Shown one piece after another: positions 48,205 through 60,208 of a stretch of DNA of 64,000 nt. This DNA comes from Pictodentalium vernedei. Its lineage: Eukaryota > Mollusca > Scaphopoda > Dentaliida > Dentaliidae. The stretch spans positions 391,955,217 through 392,019,216 of the forward strand of contig CM062294.1 of assembly GCA_031216915.1 (NCBI GenBank), read 5' to 3'. Numbering within the stretch: the stretch's first letter is position 1; each line of letters begins with the position of its first letter. The notes beneath the pieces are model-generated. The model saw only the letters and a list, made by a program, of their open reading frames with translations, was not told the origin of the DNA and ran no database searches. Made by a program: the position numbers and the translations under genes.

Positions 48205-48575
48205 AATTTATTTATTTATTTGTGTTTACGGTCGCATAATTCTGCGCAATGGCTAAGTGTAACCCCCAACGTGAATATAAAGTCAAGTCCAGCCAATCGT
48301 TTATACCCATGTCTCCCATTTTAGAGGACTTTCACCCCAGGTTACTGGGTCATATTTTACCAGGAAAACAGAGAATAATACAGCAAAAACCTAACTTTAC
48401 CGTAATCAGGGGATAGTGTTACCTAAAAGAAAACTTAGTTATACGCTGAAATGTATGCTGTCCACTTTAGAGGACATTCATCACAGGTGTTGGTTATCAG
48501 GTCCTGTTTTATCCATAAAATAGAACTTGTTTACAATAGTGAAGAAGCATTGCAACACTTCTTACAGGGAAGTGA
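48205..48575. repeat. Interspersed repeat A, copy 2
   Basis: AGTCAAGTCCAGCCAATCGT, TTTATACCCATGTCTCCCAT and ATTTTACCAGGAAAACAGAG match 21-175. A second, partial unit lies at about 48450-48575. Confidence 0.7.
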
Positions 48576-49595
48576 GACAATTATCAACCATTATTTTTTG
48601 CTTGAGATGGGCAGTACTGGAATTTTTAATTTTGTATTTGTTGCAGTATTTTTATAAAGGTATCCTGTGGAACTGGTTTGTTATCTTTACTTGAATGAGA
48701 TTTGCTGATACAACCAAAGGGGAATTCACACCAGCAAAATACAGATTAAGTTTTTCCTATATCAGACTACCATGGCGCCACAAATGCCACAGCCAATGCG
48801 CTCAACATTGGCATTCTTTTGCCAGAATAAATCATATCTACAGGAATTTTTTGACTTGTTCCAAACACATTTTAGCCTTTAAAGGCCTATTTCAGGCTTT
48901 TTCAATCACAGAGCACATGCCCTTAACAAGCCATCATTAGGAGGTCTGCTGACAATACGCAGATCACCTAGGCAGTAATTTCTAGTCAAATCTTTGCTGT
49001 CTTTACAGGCAGCCCAAACTTGACTAAAAATCACTGCAGAATCTGGACATGTATTATAGCTGTATTATAGTGGGAATTCAGGGCAACTTCCCAGGCCTTT
49101 GAGGGTAACAAAACTGAAAAAGAAAATCAGCCACTTCTTTCACGAAAATGAATACTTCACTGCTATCAAGCCTCAACAAGGTCTTCTATACATAGAATGT
49201 AGGAAAATTCGAAAATACAGGTGATATTCAATGATTGGGTCGGTTTTGGTTTTTCGGTATCCTCATGATATCGATATCGGTTTCGTATTTTTATATTACT
49301 CATCTCTATTTTTTGCAAAACAATAGCAGAAAGGATAACAAAAAACATCAAGCTATTAAACCTCCTTGTAGAAAAGTACTTATAGGCAGGTGTAACAGCT
49401 GGATGATCCTTATTACAGTCACGAAAAATGTGACTTAAAATAGTCTTGTGCTGGGTAGTTTATAATTTCACTGCTGTGGTGAAGAGACTTTGTGATGTCA
49501 TTCATGTGCTGCAGCAAGGTTTCTAAACTCTCATCACACTGATGTCAAAATACTGTCTACTTCAAATTTTTCCCAGAATGCAACAAGAAATTTAA

Positions 49596-49652
49596 CCAAC
49601 TCAATCTTGTTTGACAGAGCTCAACGAGCTCTATCAAACAAGACTGAATTGG
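49596..49652. repeat. Inverted repeat, 27-bp arms
   Basis: 49596-49622 and 49626-49652 pair around AAC, with a GAGCTC centre and three mismatches. Confidence 0.85.
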
Positions 49653-49754
49653 TTGAATTCATAGTTGCCTTTGAAAAAAAACAGTATCTTGAAATTTTCA
49701 TACTCGACATCAGCATGCAGAGGGTTAAGTTCAAGGGCTACTGGCACAAATCCA

Positions 49755-50068
49755 TTCAATTTATTTTGTTGGGGTTTAACGACACTTTCAACAGCCAAAA
49801 TCACCTTGTGTCAGACAGTTGTACGGGTGGAGGATGCTTGTTTACCTGGATATAACTACTGAGTAGTGGCAAGCAACTGTCATACTCCCCAGCATACTAT
49901 CTCTGCACATGCAAGGTTAGCATTGGTTGGAGGCAAGAGCACCATCGATGTGCAGTACACCTTTGTACACAGCACCAACATGCTATCATGTAGGCAATCA
50001 TAAGTAAGTGCCTTACCTAAGGACACTTCAGTTTTCCCTGGTCAGGAACAAACCGTGGACCTCTTGGT
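49755..50068 (-). mobile_element. SINE, head-truncated
   Basis: TTATTTTGTTGGGGTTTAACGACAC tail, body GCACCATCGATGTGCAGTAC, ending near CCGTGGACCTCTTGG. The tRNA-like head is missing. Confidence 0.65.
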
Positions 50069-50369
50069 AGAAAAATCTTTTAGAGAGAAAATGTAATCCT
50101 CTGAATATGTTATATTTGCCCTATTGTAGGATAGACTAAGTGATGAGGAACTTTACAGGCTCCTACAGACTCTCGATTAGAGTTCATAGGGGCCACTAAT
50201 TCAGTTCCCTTCCAGTAAGATCGTTTGATGAGTTTATGCACTAACACAGTAAAACTGTTCAGCCATTTTTTGCTGGGTCTTGTGGTTCATTTTTCCGGTT
50301 TGCCACAAATGCCAAGTCCAAACTGGCAAACCATAAAAATGCCCAGCTCAGGACTAAAATGACAAAAAT

Positions 50370-50695
50370 TAGGCCTAAAAAAATAAAAAATCTGTTTCTC
50401 AGGCCCTCCCGCATGGTCCTTTTGGCTGCTGCATGCTCTCTTTTTATAACCAATGTAAAGTTAAAAAAAATAAAAATTAAATGGTTTATGTCTGATATTT
50501 TACCAAAGTTAAAAAAATTGATGAATTTGTCCCTTGAGTGCAAGAAGGCTTTGCAATGCTAAAGCACTGCAAAGCCTTCTTGCACTCAAGGGATGAAATA
50601 CACCACCACCCACGCTATTCTGTAGATTATGAGGCCTAAAACTTGAACCAAGAACATGGCCTGAGAAACAGAAGATCTACTTTGTGTGGCCTTAA
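50370..50695. repeat. Interspersed repeat B, copy beside the blade 2-3 exon
   Basis: Matches 1490-1890. Carries a near-perfect hairpin, arms 50530-50555 and 50568-50593 (TCCCTTGAGTGCAAGAAGGC...), 12-nt loop. Lies about 20 bp from the coronin donor at 50713. Confidence 0.8.
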
Positions 50696-50713
50696 CTGAA
50701 ATCAATAACTTAC

Positions 50714-50966
50714 CAGCACTTAATAAAATATTGTTAGCTGTTGGATGCCACACTACCAGTCCTACTCGCCTCTGATGTGCTATCAAATCTACAACTGGTT
50801 CTGTTAAATTTGTCAGGACTCCACCTTCTGGAATCTGCCATATTTTCACTGTACAGTCCTCTGATCCACTGGCAATAATATCATCATTAAACGGACACCA
50901 CTGAAGGTCAAGAACAGCTGCCTTATGACCAGATACAAGAGGAACATCTCGCTCCACACGGCCAAC
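50714..50966 (-). CDS. coro: Coronin exon (WD40 blades 2-3)
   Basis: The exon reads [14 protein letters not shown]... and ends ...ANNILLSAG. It contains a WD40 repeat with GH, then the coronin signature [13 protein letters not shown], then the start of the next blade with [11 protein letters not shown]. The acceptor is 'ttttttatag' just upstream (50967-50970) and the donor is G|GTAAGT at 50714/50713. The exon starts in phase 0 and ends after the first base of a Gly codon, which is completed by GT at the start of the next exon. It aligns with coronin residues that normally follow '..KTGR'. The upstream exon with the N-terminal coronin signature (SKFRHVFG-like) was not found in 50967-64000, so that intron exceeds 13 kb. 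Confidence 0.95.
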
Positions 50967-51148
50967 CTATAAAAAAATTACTAATTCCTGAGATTCAGTG
51001 TCAAGCTAAGAATATTTAAATAATTTAATCAATCAACACCCCACAGAACATTTGAACTGTGCAAGCACTGGAGTCACTATCTGGATTTGATATTCTTAAA
51101 AACTCTTCATGTATGAATTTAAATGAATTATCTGTTGTTTTATCAGAG

Positions 51149-51244
51149 GATGAATGTGGGATGGGTGTGTTAAGATGTATGAAGTGTGTAACATACCCAT
51201 TCCACATTCAAACACTGATAAACTCACATGCCCATCCCACATTT
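51149..51244. repeat. Clustered inverted copies of a GAATGTGGGATGGG motif
   Basis: GAATGTGGGATGGGTGTGTTA, followed by two complementary copies (TAACATACCCATTCCACATTC; CACATGCCCATCCCACATT). Confidence 0.8.
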
Positions 51245-51425
51245 ATACTGTGACACAAAAGTAACAAAGAGATTGCACCATAGGCACTGACATACCCCAA
51301 CCATGCCAAAAAAAGGAAGATGAAACAATCACTCAAAGAAACCCTCACCCACAATGAGATGGAACTTTTTTTTCCCCATAAAATAACTTGAAAACCTTCA
51401 AGACACATTTTTAAAGCAAACAGAA

Positions 51426-54400
51426 ACTAGAGGGGGTGTCATTTGTGTGCACAGCACACTATGGTGTATCCCCGCATTTGCATCCTTGACTTTGTGTGAA
51501 TGCTTGATAAAAAGATGAAATGTATTATATGACACACTAAAAAAAATATTGAGTGACATAGATGACACAGCTTCTACAGACTCCACTGCAACACAGGCCT
51601 GGCCTTTTGAAAAATCCAGGGGAGCCACTATGGCCCTCCTAAATCTGTTTCAGGGGAGCTATTCTACACCAATATCAATTATACAAGGTTATTAATATGA
51701 AAATTGAGGATAGCAATCACAGTTTAAGGAGAGCAATTATGGCTCTCCTCAATTTGCCTTTAGGAGAGCCGGAGCAATAGCTCCCCTCAAACGGCCAGGC
51801 CAGGCAACATTTGACCATGGTTTTAGCGTTTTGAATTACATACCCTAGGAGCCATTCACCGGGAACAGACTACGAAAACACGAAAGTGGCAATGGTGGCA
51901 CAGCCACAAGGCCCCTGAAAAAAAAAACGAAACCTTCATGCGCATCTACAGACCCTACTGCAGCATTTGAGCATGCTTTAAGCATTTCGAATTACATACC
52001 CTAACACGAAAGTGGCAATGGTGGCACCGCCACGTGGCACCTTAAAAACCGAAACCTTAGTGCGCATCTACAGACCCCACTGCAACATTTGAGCATGGTT
52101 TTCGCGTTTCGAATTACATACCCTAGGAACCTTTAGCCGGAAACGGTATAAGAAAACACGAAAATGGTAACGGTGGCTCAGGCATGTGGCACCCGAAAAA
52201 TCCGAAGCCTTCGTGCGCATCTACAGACCCTACTGCAAAATCTGAGCATGTTTTTAGCGTTTCGAATTATATACTCTAGGAGCCTTTCACTGGAAAAGGT
52301 CTAAGAAAACATGAAAGTGAGAACGGTGGTACCGCCACTTGGCATCTGAAAAATCTGAAACCTTTGTGCACATCTACAGACCCTACTAAAACATTTGAGC
52401 ATAGTTTTAGCATTTCAAAATACATACCCTAGGAGCCTTTTGCCGGAAAGTGGCAACAGTGACGTGGCACCCGAAAAATCCGAAACCTTTGTGCGCATCT
52501 ACAGACCCTACTGCAACACATGAGCATGGTTTCAGCATTTCGAATTATATACTCTAGGGGCCTTTTGCCAGAAAACGGTCCAAGAAAATACGAAAGTGGC
52601 AACGGTGGCACCGCCACGTGGCACCTGAAAAATCTGAAACCTTCGTGCACATCTACAGACCCTACTGCAACATTTGAGCATGGTTTTAGCGTTTCAAAAT
52701 ACATACCTGAGCCTTTTGCTGGAAATGGTCTAAGAAAACACGAAAGTGGCAACAGTGGCACAGCCACGTGGCACCCAAAAAATCTGAAACCTTCGTGCAC
52801 ATCTACAGACCCTACTGCAACATCTGAGCATACTTTTAGCATTTTGAATTACATACTCTAGGAGCCTTTCGCCGGAAACGGTCTACAAAAATATGAAAGT
52901 GGAAACAGTGGCACAGCCACGCGGCACCTGAAAAATCCAAAACCTTTGTGCGCATCTACAGACCCTACTGCAACATTTGAGCATGGTTTTAGCATTTTGA
53001 ATTACATACCCTAGGAGCTTTTCGCCTGAAACGGTCTAAGAAAACACGAAAGTGGCAACGGTGGCACAGCCACGTGGCATCCGAAAAATCCAAAACCTTC
53101 ATGTGCATATGAAGACCCTGCTGCAACATTTGAGGTTGCTTTTAGCGTTTCGAATTACATACCATAGGAGCCTTTTGCCGGAAATGGTCTAAGAAAACAT
53201 GAAAGTGGCAACAGTGACACAGCCACATGGCAGCTGAAAAATCCGAAATCTTTGTGCGCAACTACAGACCCCACTGCAACATTTGAGCATGGTTTTAGCA
53301 TTACGAATTATATACCCTAGGAGCCTTTCGCTGTAAACGGTCTAAGAAAACATGAAAGTGGCAACAGTGGCACAGCCACATGGCAGCTGAAAAATCTGAA
53401 ACCTTTGTGCGCATCTACAGACCCTACTGCAACATTTGAGCATGGTTTTAGCATTTCGAATTACATACCCTAGGTGCCTTTTGCCGGAAACGGTCTACGA
53501 AAACACAAAAGTGGCAATGGTGGCACAGCCACGTGGCAGCTGAAAAATCCGAATCCTTTGTGCGCATCTACAGACCCCATTGCAACATTTGAGCATGGTT
53601 TTAGCGTTTCAAATTACATACCCTAGGAGCCTTTCACCGGAAACAGTCTAAGAAAACACTAAAGTGGCAATGGTGGCACAGCCACGTGGCACCCCAAAAA
53701 TCCGAAACCTTCGTGTGCATCTACAGACCCTACTGCAACATCTGAGCATGCTTTTAGCATTTCGAATTACATACCCTGGAGCCTTTCGCCGGAAACGGTC
53801 TAAAAAAACACGAAAGTGGCAATGGTGACGCAGCCACGTGGCAGCTGAAAAATCCGAAACCTTCGTGCGCATCTACAGACCCTACTGCAACACATGAGCA
53901 TGGTTTCAGCATTTCGAATTATATACTCTAGGGGCCTTTTGCCAGAAAACGGTCCAAGAAAATACGAAAGTGGCAACGGTGGCACCGCCATGTGGCACCT
54001 GAAAAATCTGAAACCTTCGTGCACATCTACAGACCCTACTGCAACATCTGAGCATGGTTTTAGCGTTTCAAAAAACATACCCGAGCCTTTTGCTGGAAAT
54101 GGTCTTAGAAAACAAGAAAGTGGCAACAGTGGCACAGCCATGTGGCAACCAAAAAATCCGAAACCTTCGTGCACATCTTCAGACCCTACTGCAACATCTG
54201 AGCATACTTTTAGCATTTCGAATTACATACTCTTGGAGCCTTTCGCCGGAAACGGTCTACGAAAATATGAAAGAAGTGGAAACAATGGCACAGCCACGTG
54301 GCACCTGAAAAATCCCAAACCTTCGTGGACATCTACAGACCCTACTGCAACATTTGAGCATGGTTTTAGCATTTTGAATTACATACCCTAGGAGCTTTTC

Positions 54401-55525
54401 GCCGGAAACGGTCTAAGAAAACACGAAAGTGGCAACGGTGGCACAGCCACGTGGCATCCGAAAAATCCAAAACCTTCATGTGCATATGAAGACCCTACTG
54501 CAACATTTGAGGTTGCTTTTAGCGTTTTGAATTACATACCATAGGAGCCTTTTGCCGGAAATGGTCTAAGAAAACATGAAAGTGGCAACGGTGACACAAC
54601 AACATGGCAGCTGAAAAATCTGAAACCTTTGTGCGCATCTACAGACCCTACTGCAACATTTGAGCATGGTTTTAGCATTTCGAATTACATACCCTAGGTG
54701 CCTTTCGCCGGAAACGGTCTAAGAAAACACAAAAGTGGCAATGGTGGCGCAGCCACGTGGCAGCTGAAAAATCAGAAACCTTCGTGCACATCTACAGACC
54801 CCACTGCAACATTTGAGCATGGTTTTCGCGTTTCAAATTACATACCCTAGGAGCTTTTCACCGGAAACAGTCTAAGAAAACACAAAAGTGGCAATGGTGG
54901 CACAGCCACCTGGCACCCAAAAAATCCGAAACCTTCGTGCACATCTACAGACCCTACTGCAACATCTGAGAATGCTTTTAGAATTTCGAATTACATACCC
55001 TGGGAGCCTTTCGCTGGAAACGGTCTAAGAAAACACGAAAGTGGCAACAGTGGCACAGCCACGTGGCACCCTAAAAATCAAAAACCTTCGTGCGCATCTA
55101 CACACCCTACCGCAACATTTGAGCATGGTTTTAGGATTTCGAATTACATACCCTAGGAGCCTTTCGCCGGAAACGGTCTAAAAAACACGAATGTAGCAAC
55201 GGTGGCACAGCCACATGGCACCTGAAAAATCTGAAACCTTTGTGCACATCTACAGATCATTTAGCAACACCCTAGTGCAGTTATAGAACTCTGAATTACA
55301 TAGGTTGGGATTATTCGAAAGATAAGTGAAAAATTAGTGCATTTTTCAAGTGGATCCACATAAGCCACCTGGTGGCGCAAAACTTTAAAAGTGGTATTTT
55401 GGATTGCACAGACTCTATTGAACAACTGTAGAAAGTTACAGCATTTCGAATTATAAAACCGGACGTACGGACGTACGGTCGGAGATCACGACAATATCCC
55501 CACATTTTTTAAAATGTGGGGATAA
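51426..55525. mobile_element. Large array element H11, ~152 bp units
   Basis: The head ACTAGAGGGGGTGTCATTTG carries TATCCCCGCATT, and the tail is the hairpin CCCCACATTTTTTAAAATGTGGGG. The array (about 51850-55300) has roughly 23 units: TTTCGCCGGAAACGGTCTA, ACACGAAAGTGGCAACGGTG, GCACATCTACAGACCCTACT. A short ACGGACGTACGG microsatellite sits at 55462-55482. Open frames up to 165 aa on both strands reflect the array and are not genes. Confidence 0.85.
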
Positions 55526-56073
55526 TAAATATGACCTGTAGACTGTGCTAAAGGTTTTTGGGTTTTGGGCTCGGACAGTCGGCACGGTTAGCAGATCATG
55601 CCCAATTGGGGAAATTCTCATCTAGACATCATAAGGAGTCATCCTACCAAATTTCAATGAAATCCCTCCATATTAAACATGACCTGCAGACTGTGCTAAA
55701 AGTTCTTGGGTTTCGGGCTTGGGTAGCAATCACGGTTCACAGATGATGCTCAAAAGGGGACGTTCTCATCTGGGCATCATACAGAGGCATCCTACCAAGT
55801 TACAATGAAATCCCTTCATAAATACGACCTGTAGACTGTGCTAATGGTTTTCGGGTTTTGGGCTCGGGCAGCCATACAGGTTGACCGATCGCGACCAAAA
55901 GGGGACGTTCTCATCTAGACATGGCCCCAAACCTGCATATGAAATTTCGTGACAATCAGACAAGAACTGCGGGATGTAGCCCATGCTAAAGGAAAATGTG
56001 AACAGAAACACAGAATATCTGCATGTGTGATGGCAATTGCTTTTCTTGACTTTGTCAAGTTAAGCTAAAAATT
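55526..56073. mobile_element. 3' part of an H3/H5-type element
   Basis: Starts mid-unit (TATGACCTGTAGACTGTGCT), continues for about 3 units and ends GACTTTGTCAAGTTAAGCTAAAAA. The 5' part is missing, so it was cut by or fused to H11. Confidence 0.7.
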
Positions 56074-56678
56074 ACAGATGAATGAAGTCCTGTAATTTAA
56101 AAAAGGACGTCAAGCATGGCATATGCCTTCCACCCCTTTTTAAAGAAGGACATATTCATATTTTTAATGTTAAGCATATAATGTGAGATGTGAGGGTTAC
56201 TGTCTTTGTTTTACAGCAAAGAGAAGAATTCCAACAACCAGTTGCAATTGTGAGATCCTCGCACACGTTATAGAAGATGGGTGACAATCAGAACATCCTC
56301 ATGAGAGATGTGGAACTATTTTACAGGAAGGAAATTCCCCCTCCCCCGAGTGGCAATTGTGAAGGCCACAAACACCTGTGACCAAAGTCTGAAGATGATC
56401 GGACCACTGCATAGAGGAAAAATAGAACAAACACACCTTGCTACATTTTGGGAGGTGATTTCCATTTATTTTGTTTTACTGCAGGGACATGGAATCCAAA
56501 TTCTTTGTTTTACTGCAAGGACATGAAATCCAGTTGCAATTATGAGGCCCAAATACAAGTTGATGATGAAGGAAAAATCTGTATACTATGTTATCCATAC
56601 TAAAATATTTAGTTAGTCAGGAAACGTTTTCTGCAAATGTCATCTGATATCTGTATTAGGTAGATAGTAGATAAGGAA

Positions 56679-58119
56679 CAAGAGGCCCCAGGGAGCCTGA
56701 GGGCGCTCACCTGACATGGTAGTCTAAATATCAAACCAGGGACTTGACTTGAATAAGCTGCATATGCCCATCCTAAGGAAAGCATATACCAACTGAATGA
56801 AGCAGTTGTGCCCACACAATGCACAGGATTTTCCTTCTATTTTCAGTTCCTGCACTTTTACGTCCCAAAATTGAGATAAACGTAAAAAAAACAGATTTTT
56901 TTTATTTTTGTTCAGAAATTTTCGAAGTCCCAAACAAAATATTTTCAGCCTAAAATTTTTTTTTCTTCTTAAAATTGACCAAAATGCATAAAAAAAACAA
57001 AAAACTAATTTCCGAATTTTGGTCAAAATCTACGAAGTCCCACCCAGCCCCCAAATTTTCAGTGTAAAAAAAATAAAATTTTTTCTTAAAATTAACCGAA
57101 ACACATAAAACACAAAAAAAATTTTTTTGGATTTCGGTTCAAAATTTCTAAGCCCAGAACAGGACCCCAAATTTTCAGCTTAAATATGAACCCAGAGACT
57201 TGGCTTGAACAAACTTGAATCTCACCCCTCCTAAGGATGCTGCATACCAAATATCAAAAGATTCGTATTGGTACATCTGAAGAAGATTTTTAAAGAATAT
57301 TCCTCATCCTGCACTAATTTAAACATTTGGGCTCCCATACAGAGCCTGAATATGGACCCAGGGAATTGATTTCAATAAACATGTGAAACAATCTTCCAAA
57401 GATGGTATATGTGAAATTTGATAGCTTTTGGAGCAGTGGTTTGGGAGAAAAGTAGTCTTAAATGTTTTTCCCATTACCCAAAGTGTTAAAAATGCTGACT
57501 CAGCACTTTTTCAAAGTCCCAGAAAAGTACCCCATGATAAAACTTTTTTTTTACCATTCCATTCTGTTGGTCCTAAAGAAGCTTCACGCCAAATAAGAAT
57601 TCTCAGTGCCGTGTAGTTTTGGAGATATTGGAGTTTTAATTTTTTTCTATTTTTAGCTCCTGTGGTTCCCATGGGGCGATGGAAAAAAAAAATTGGGCAT
57701 AAATTAAGTACTTATGACCCAATAAGCCCTCATATCAAATTTGGTCTAAATCTGCGTTTCGGTTTTGGAAAATAAAAATTTTGGGAGGGGCAAAAATTCT
57801 TGCCCCTCCCATAATGATGGCAAATATAGCCCCTAGAACTTCTCTTGAACAACTCTGAGTCTACACCCCAAAAGGAAGCTGCACACCTAATATCAAGTCT
57901 CTGCTACTGCTCGTTCATGAGAAGAAGAATTTTTAAGATTTAAGCTCACTTTTGGTGCGTGGCCCTACCAAGGGGCAAGTCAACTTGATTTGAACAAACT
58001 TGAATTGACATATGATAAGGTACATGCACAGCAAGTTTTGTTGAATTTGGTCCAGTAGTTTGTTAGAAGAAGTCGATAATGTAAAGCTCCCCTTGAGCTT
58101 CACTCAGGTGAGCTAAAAA
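56679..58119. mobile_element. Helitron-like element H13
   Basis: The head CAAGAGGCCCCAGGGAGCCT then GCGCTCACCTGA; the tail CACTCAGGTGAGCTAAAAA is its complement. It contains the A/T-rich 150 bp duplication also found in H9, and diverged ~170 bp units of the H7/H10 type. Confidence 0.75.
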
Positions 58120-58350
58120 TCAGAGAAGATGAATTGAATTCTATTTCTGAATAAATCTCCCTCACATTACGACATTAACTTTGACTTCTAACATCATTCC
58201 TGTATTAGACGTACTGTTAACAATATTTTCCATAATCAGCTATTTGATAGTGATTATGTGATAAAAATGGTTAATAGACTGTCCATTGTTTTATACAATG
58301 GGGAGGATTATTTATTAATCTACTTACTGTCAATGATAATCCTATTATAT

Positions 58351-58572
58351 ATTGGGGTTTCATGACACTCTAAGCAGCCAGGTTCATACAGTGTCACACA
58401 ATTTTATGGGTAGAGGAAGACAGAGTACCCAGAGAAAACCATTGTATATTGAGTGAGAAGTCAAAATAGACTCTTCAGGGTTATCATCAGCTGAAGGTAT
58501 ATGTACCACTGGTGTGCAGTATGCCTAAACACACTTCACCACCATGCTCCAATGTGGGTATCAGTACCAGTA
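58351..58572 (-). mobile_element. SINE remnant
   Basis: ATTGGGGTTTCATGACACTC tail, CACTGGTGTGCAGTATGCC body, to CACCATGCTCCAATG. Diverged. Confidence 0.55.
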
Positions 58573-58847
58573 AGAAAGTCAAAATTTTCAGTCTGTTTTT
58601 GAAATGACAATACTTTATTCAAGGATGAAAATAGAAGCAACTTAATTGCTGAAATAAGCTAATATCTCACATCTTTAGGGCAAAACTTTTGAAATTTTGG
58701 TGTGAAAAACTTTTTTACAAATTCAGAATCTAAGGGTCCAATCACATGTACATAAGATGCACCTGAACAAGAAATTAGGCACAGTGTATTGTGTTTTTAG
58801 GTCCAAAATGTTCACAGTATAACTCTTAACCAGTTGAGTATTTTAAA

Positions 58848-58914
58848 GATATTTTTCATCAAATTTAGTCATGGCTACTATAAAGCAGCCATGACTCGAT
58901 TTGATGAAATATTC
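58848..58914. repeat. Inverted repeat, ~28-bp arms
   Basis: TTTCATCAAATTTAGTCATGGCT pairs with AGCCATGACTCGATTTGATGAAA around ACTATAAAGC. Confidence 0.85.
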
Positions 58915-59974
58915 ATTAAATTTTAATTCAAGAAGTCATTGGTAAAGAATGCATTCAATTTATCAGCGGAAAAATTGGTTAAATGTGCCAAAATTATACT
59001 TATTTCTGTGACCAAGAAATTCTGACCTGGTCATGTTTATGAACCAAAAGCAAGAACTCCGCATGTGAGGAGTTAATTCTTAAATGCTGTATTTTCAAAG
59101 TATTTTTCAAAAACCCGTAAGTCCTGATTATAATATGTTGCATCTCAAAATTCCTGTATTGTAAACAGAAGCAATCAGCTTATTCCCAAAAGGTGGAATG
59201 AAAAGGCAGGAAGCCTTGGCAAACCAATTCTAGCTTGAAAGGCACAAGTCAGCAATGGACAGATGTAAATTCAAAACTGTCAAACAATTTCCCATTCAGT
59301 TAGTTAACTCTCAAAGCGTATCACAACCTAAAGGTCATTTTTCCCAGAGCACAGACCTTTAATACATGCTAAACGTTCTTTGAAACAACAGAATGTGGTT
59401 TTCTGCCTGAGGGACTACAGTTAATCTGTTCTGTATTTCCCATATCAGGAATTATTCAGTTTTTTGACTCTCCTGATAAGGTGGAAAATTTGCAATACAT
59501 TTTGGAAACCCACCAATGTCAAGTTTCTTCATAAAATAAAAGAACACAGCTTGGACCTATTGGTTGACAAACATTTTATTTTTGTAAAATCGCATGAAAA
59601 TGCAAATTATCATGCAAGTTTATAGAAATAAATTGATTTTGGGCTTGAATTTGTTGAAATTTCTCAGCCCTCGGTATTGTTTTGAACGGAATCTTTTTGT
59701 TCACTAATCTGATGATATGCTGTTACTCTTATTTGCTTAATAGTTGTGTCAACAACATTATTAACACCCTACGAAAATATTCCAACGATCACAATTATTT
59801 GGCAGTGAGAAACAGAGAGAAAATGCCATCACTATTATTATTTCCAATCAAATATATCATGACATCACTATAATCCAGCCATCACTATTATTAGGCAGGT
59901 ACACGTAAGATAATATTGCATTCTGTTGGGAAGAAATAACTCCCCACTTTCCAATATTTATTTAATGACTGGTG

Positions 59975-60200
59975 TTTTAGGTCACATATTTCAACACAAT
60001 GGCTAATTGTGATTGCAACATGGGTATAAAGTCAAATCCTGCCAATTGTTAATAGTTATACCCATGTTGCCCATTTTAGGGGACTTCCACCCAAGGCATT
60101 GATTAATGAGTCCTATTTTATCAGTAAAACAGAGGTTATTTACCAAAGTACCACTGCTTCACTTCCATGGGTTTTCACGCCGACTCACTTTCCAACAGTC
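59975..60200. repeat. Interspersed repeat A, copy 3
   Basis: CACAATGGCTAATTGTGATT, AGTCAAATCCTGCCAATTGT, TTATACCCATGTTGCCCATT and CCACTGCTTCACTTCC match copies 1 and 2. Confidence 0.7.
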
Positions 60201-60208
60201 ATGTAACA

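Larger units (their letters stand above)
2091..50966 (-). other. coro: Coronin gene, partial: three internal exons and two giant introns
   Basis: Three minus-strand exons (50966-50714, 31442-31267, 2207-2091) each have canonical AG/GT borders and matching phases (253, 176 and 117 bp). Joined, they give 182 uninterrupted residues that run colinearly with the coronin propeller, with nothing missing at either junction. The introns are 19,271 bp (50713-31443) and 29,059 bp (31266-2208). No start or stop codon of this gene is in the window. Coronins bind F-actin and Arp2/3 and act at the cell cortex (family knowledge). The motif FTTGFSRMSERQ resembles the coronin-1/6 group, while TTCKDK is closer to coronin-2, so I do not assign a vertebrate orthologue. 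Confidence 0.93.

Noticed and set aside
51850..55300. Open frames of 110-165 aa on both strands of the 152 bp array
   Set aside because: They follow the tandem units on both strands and recur with the higher-order period; no domain.
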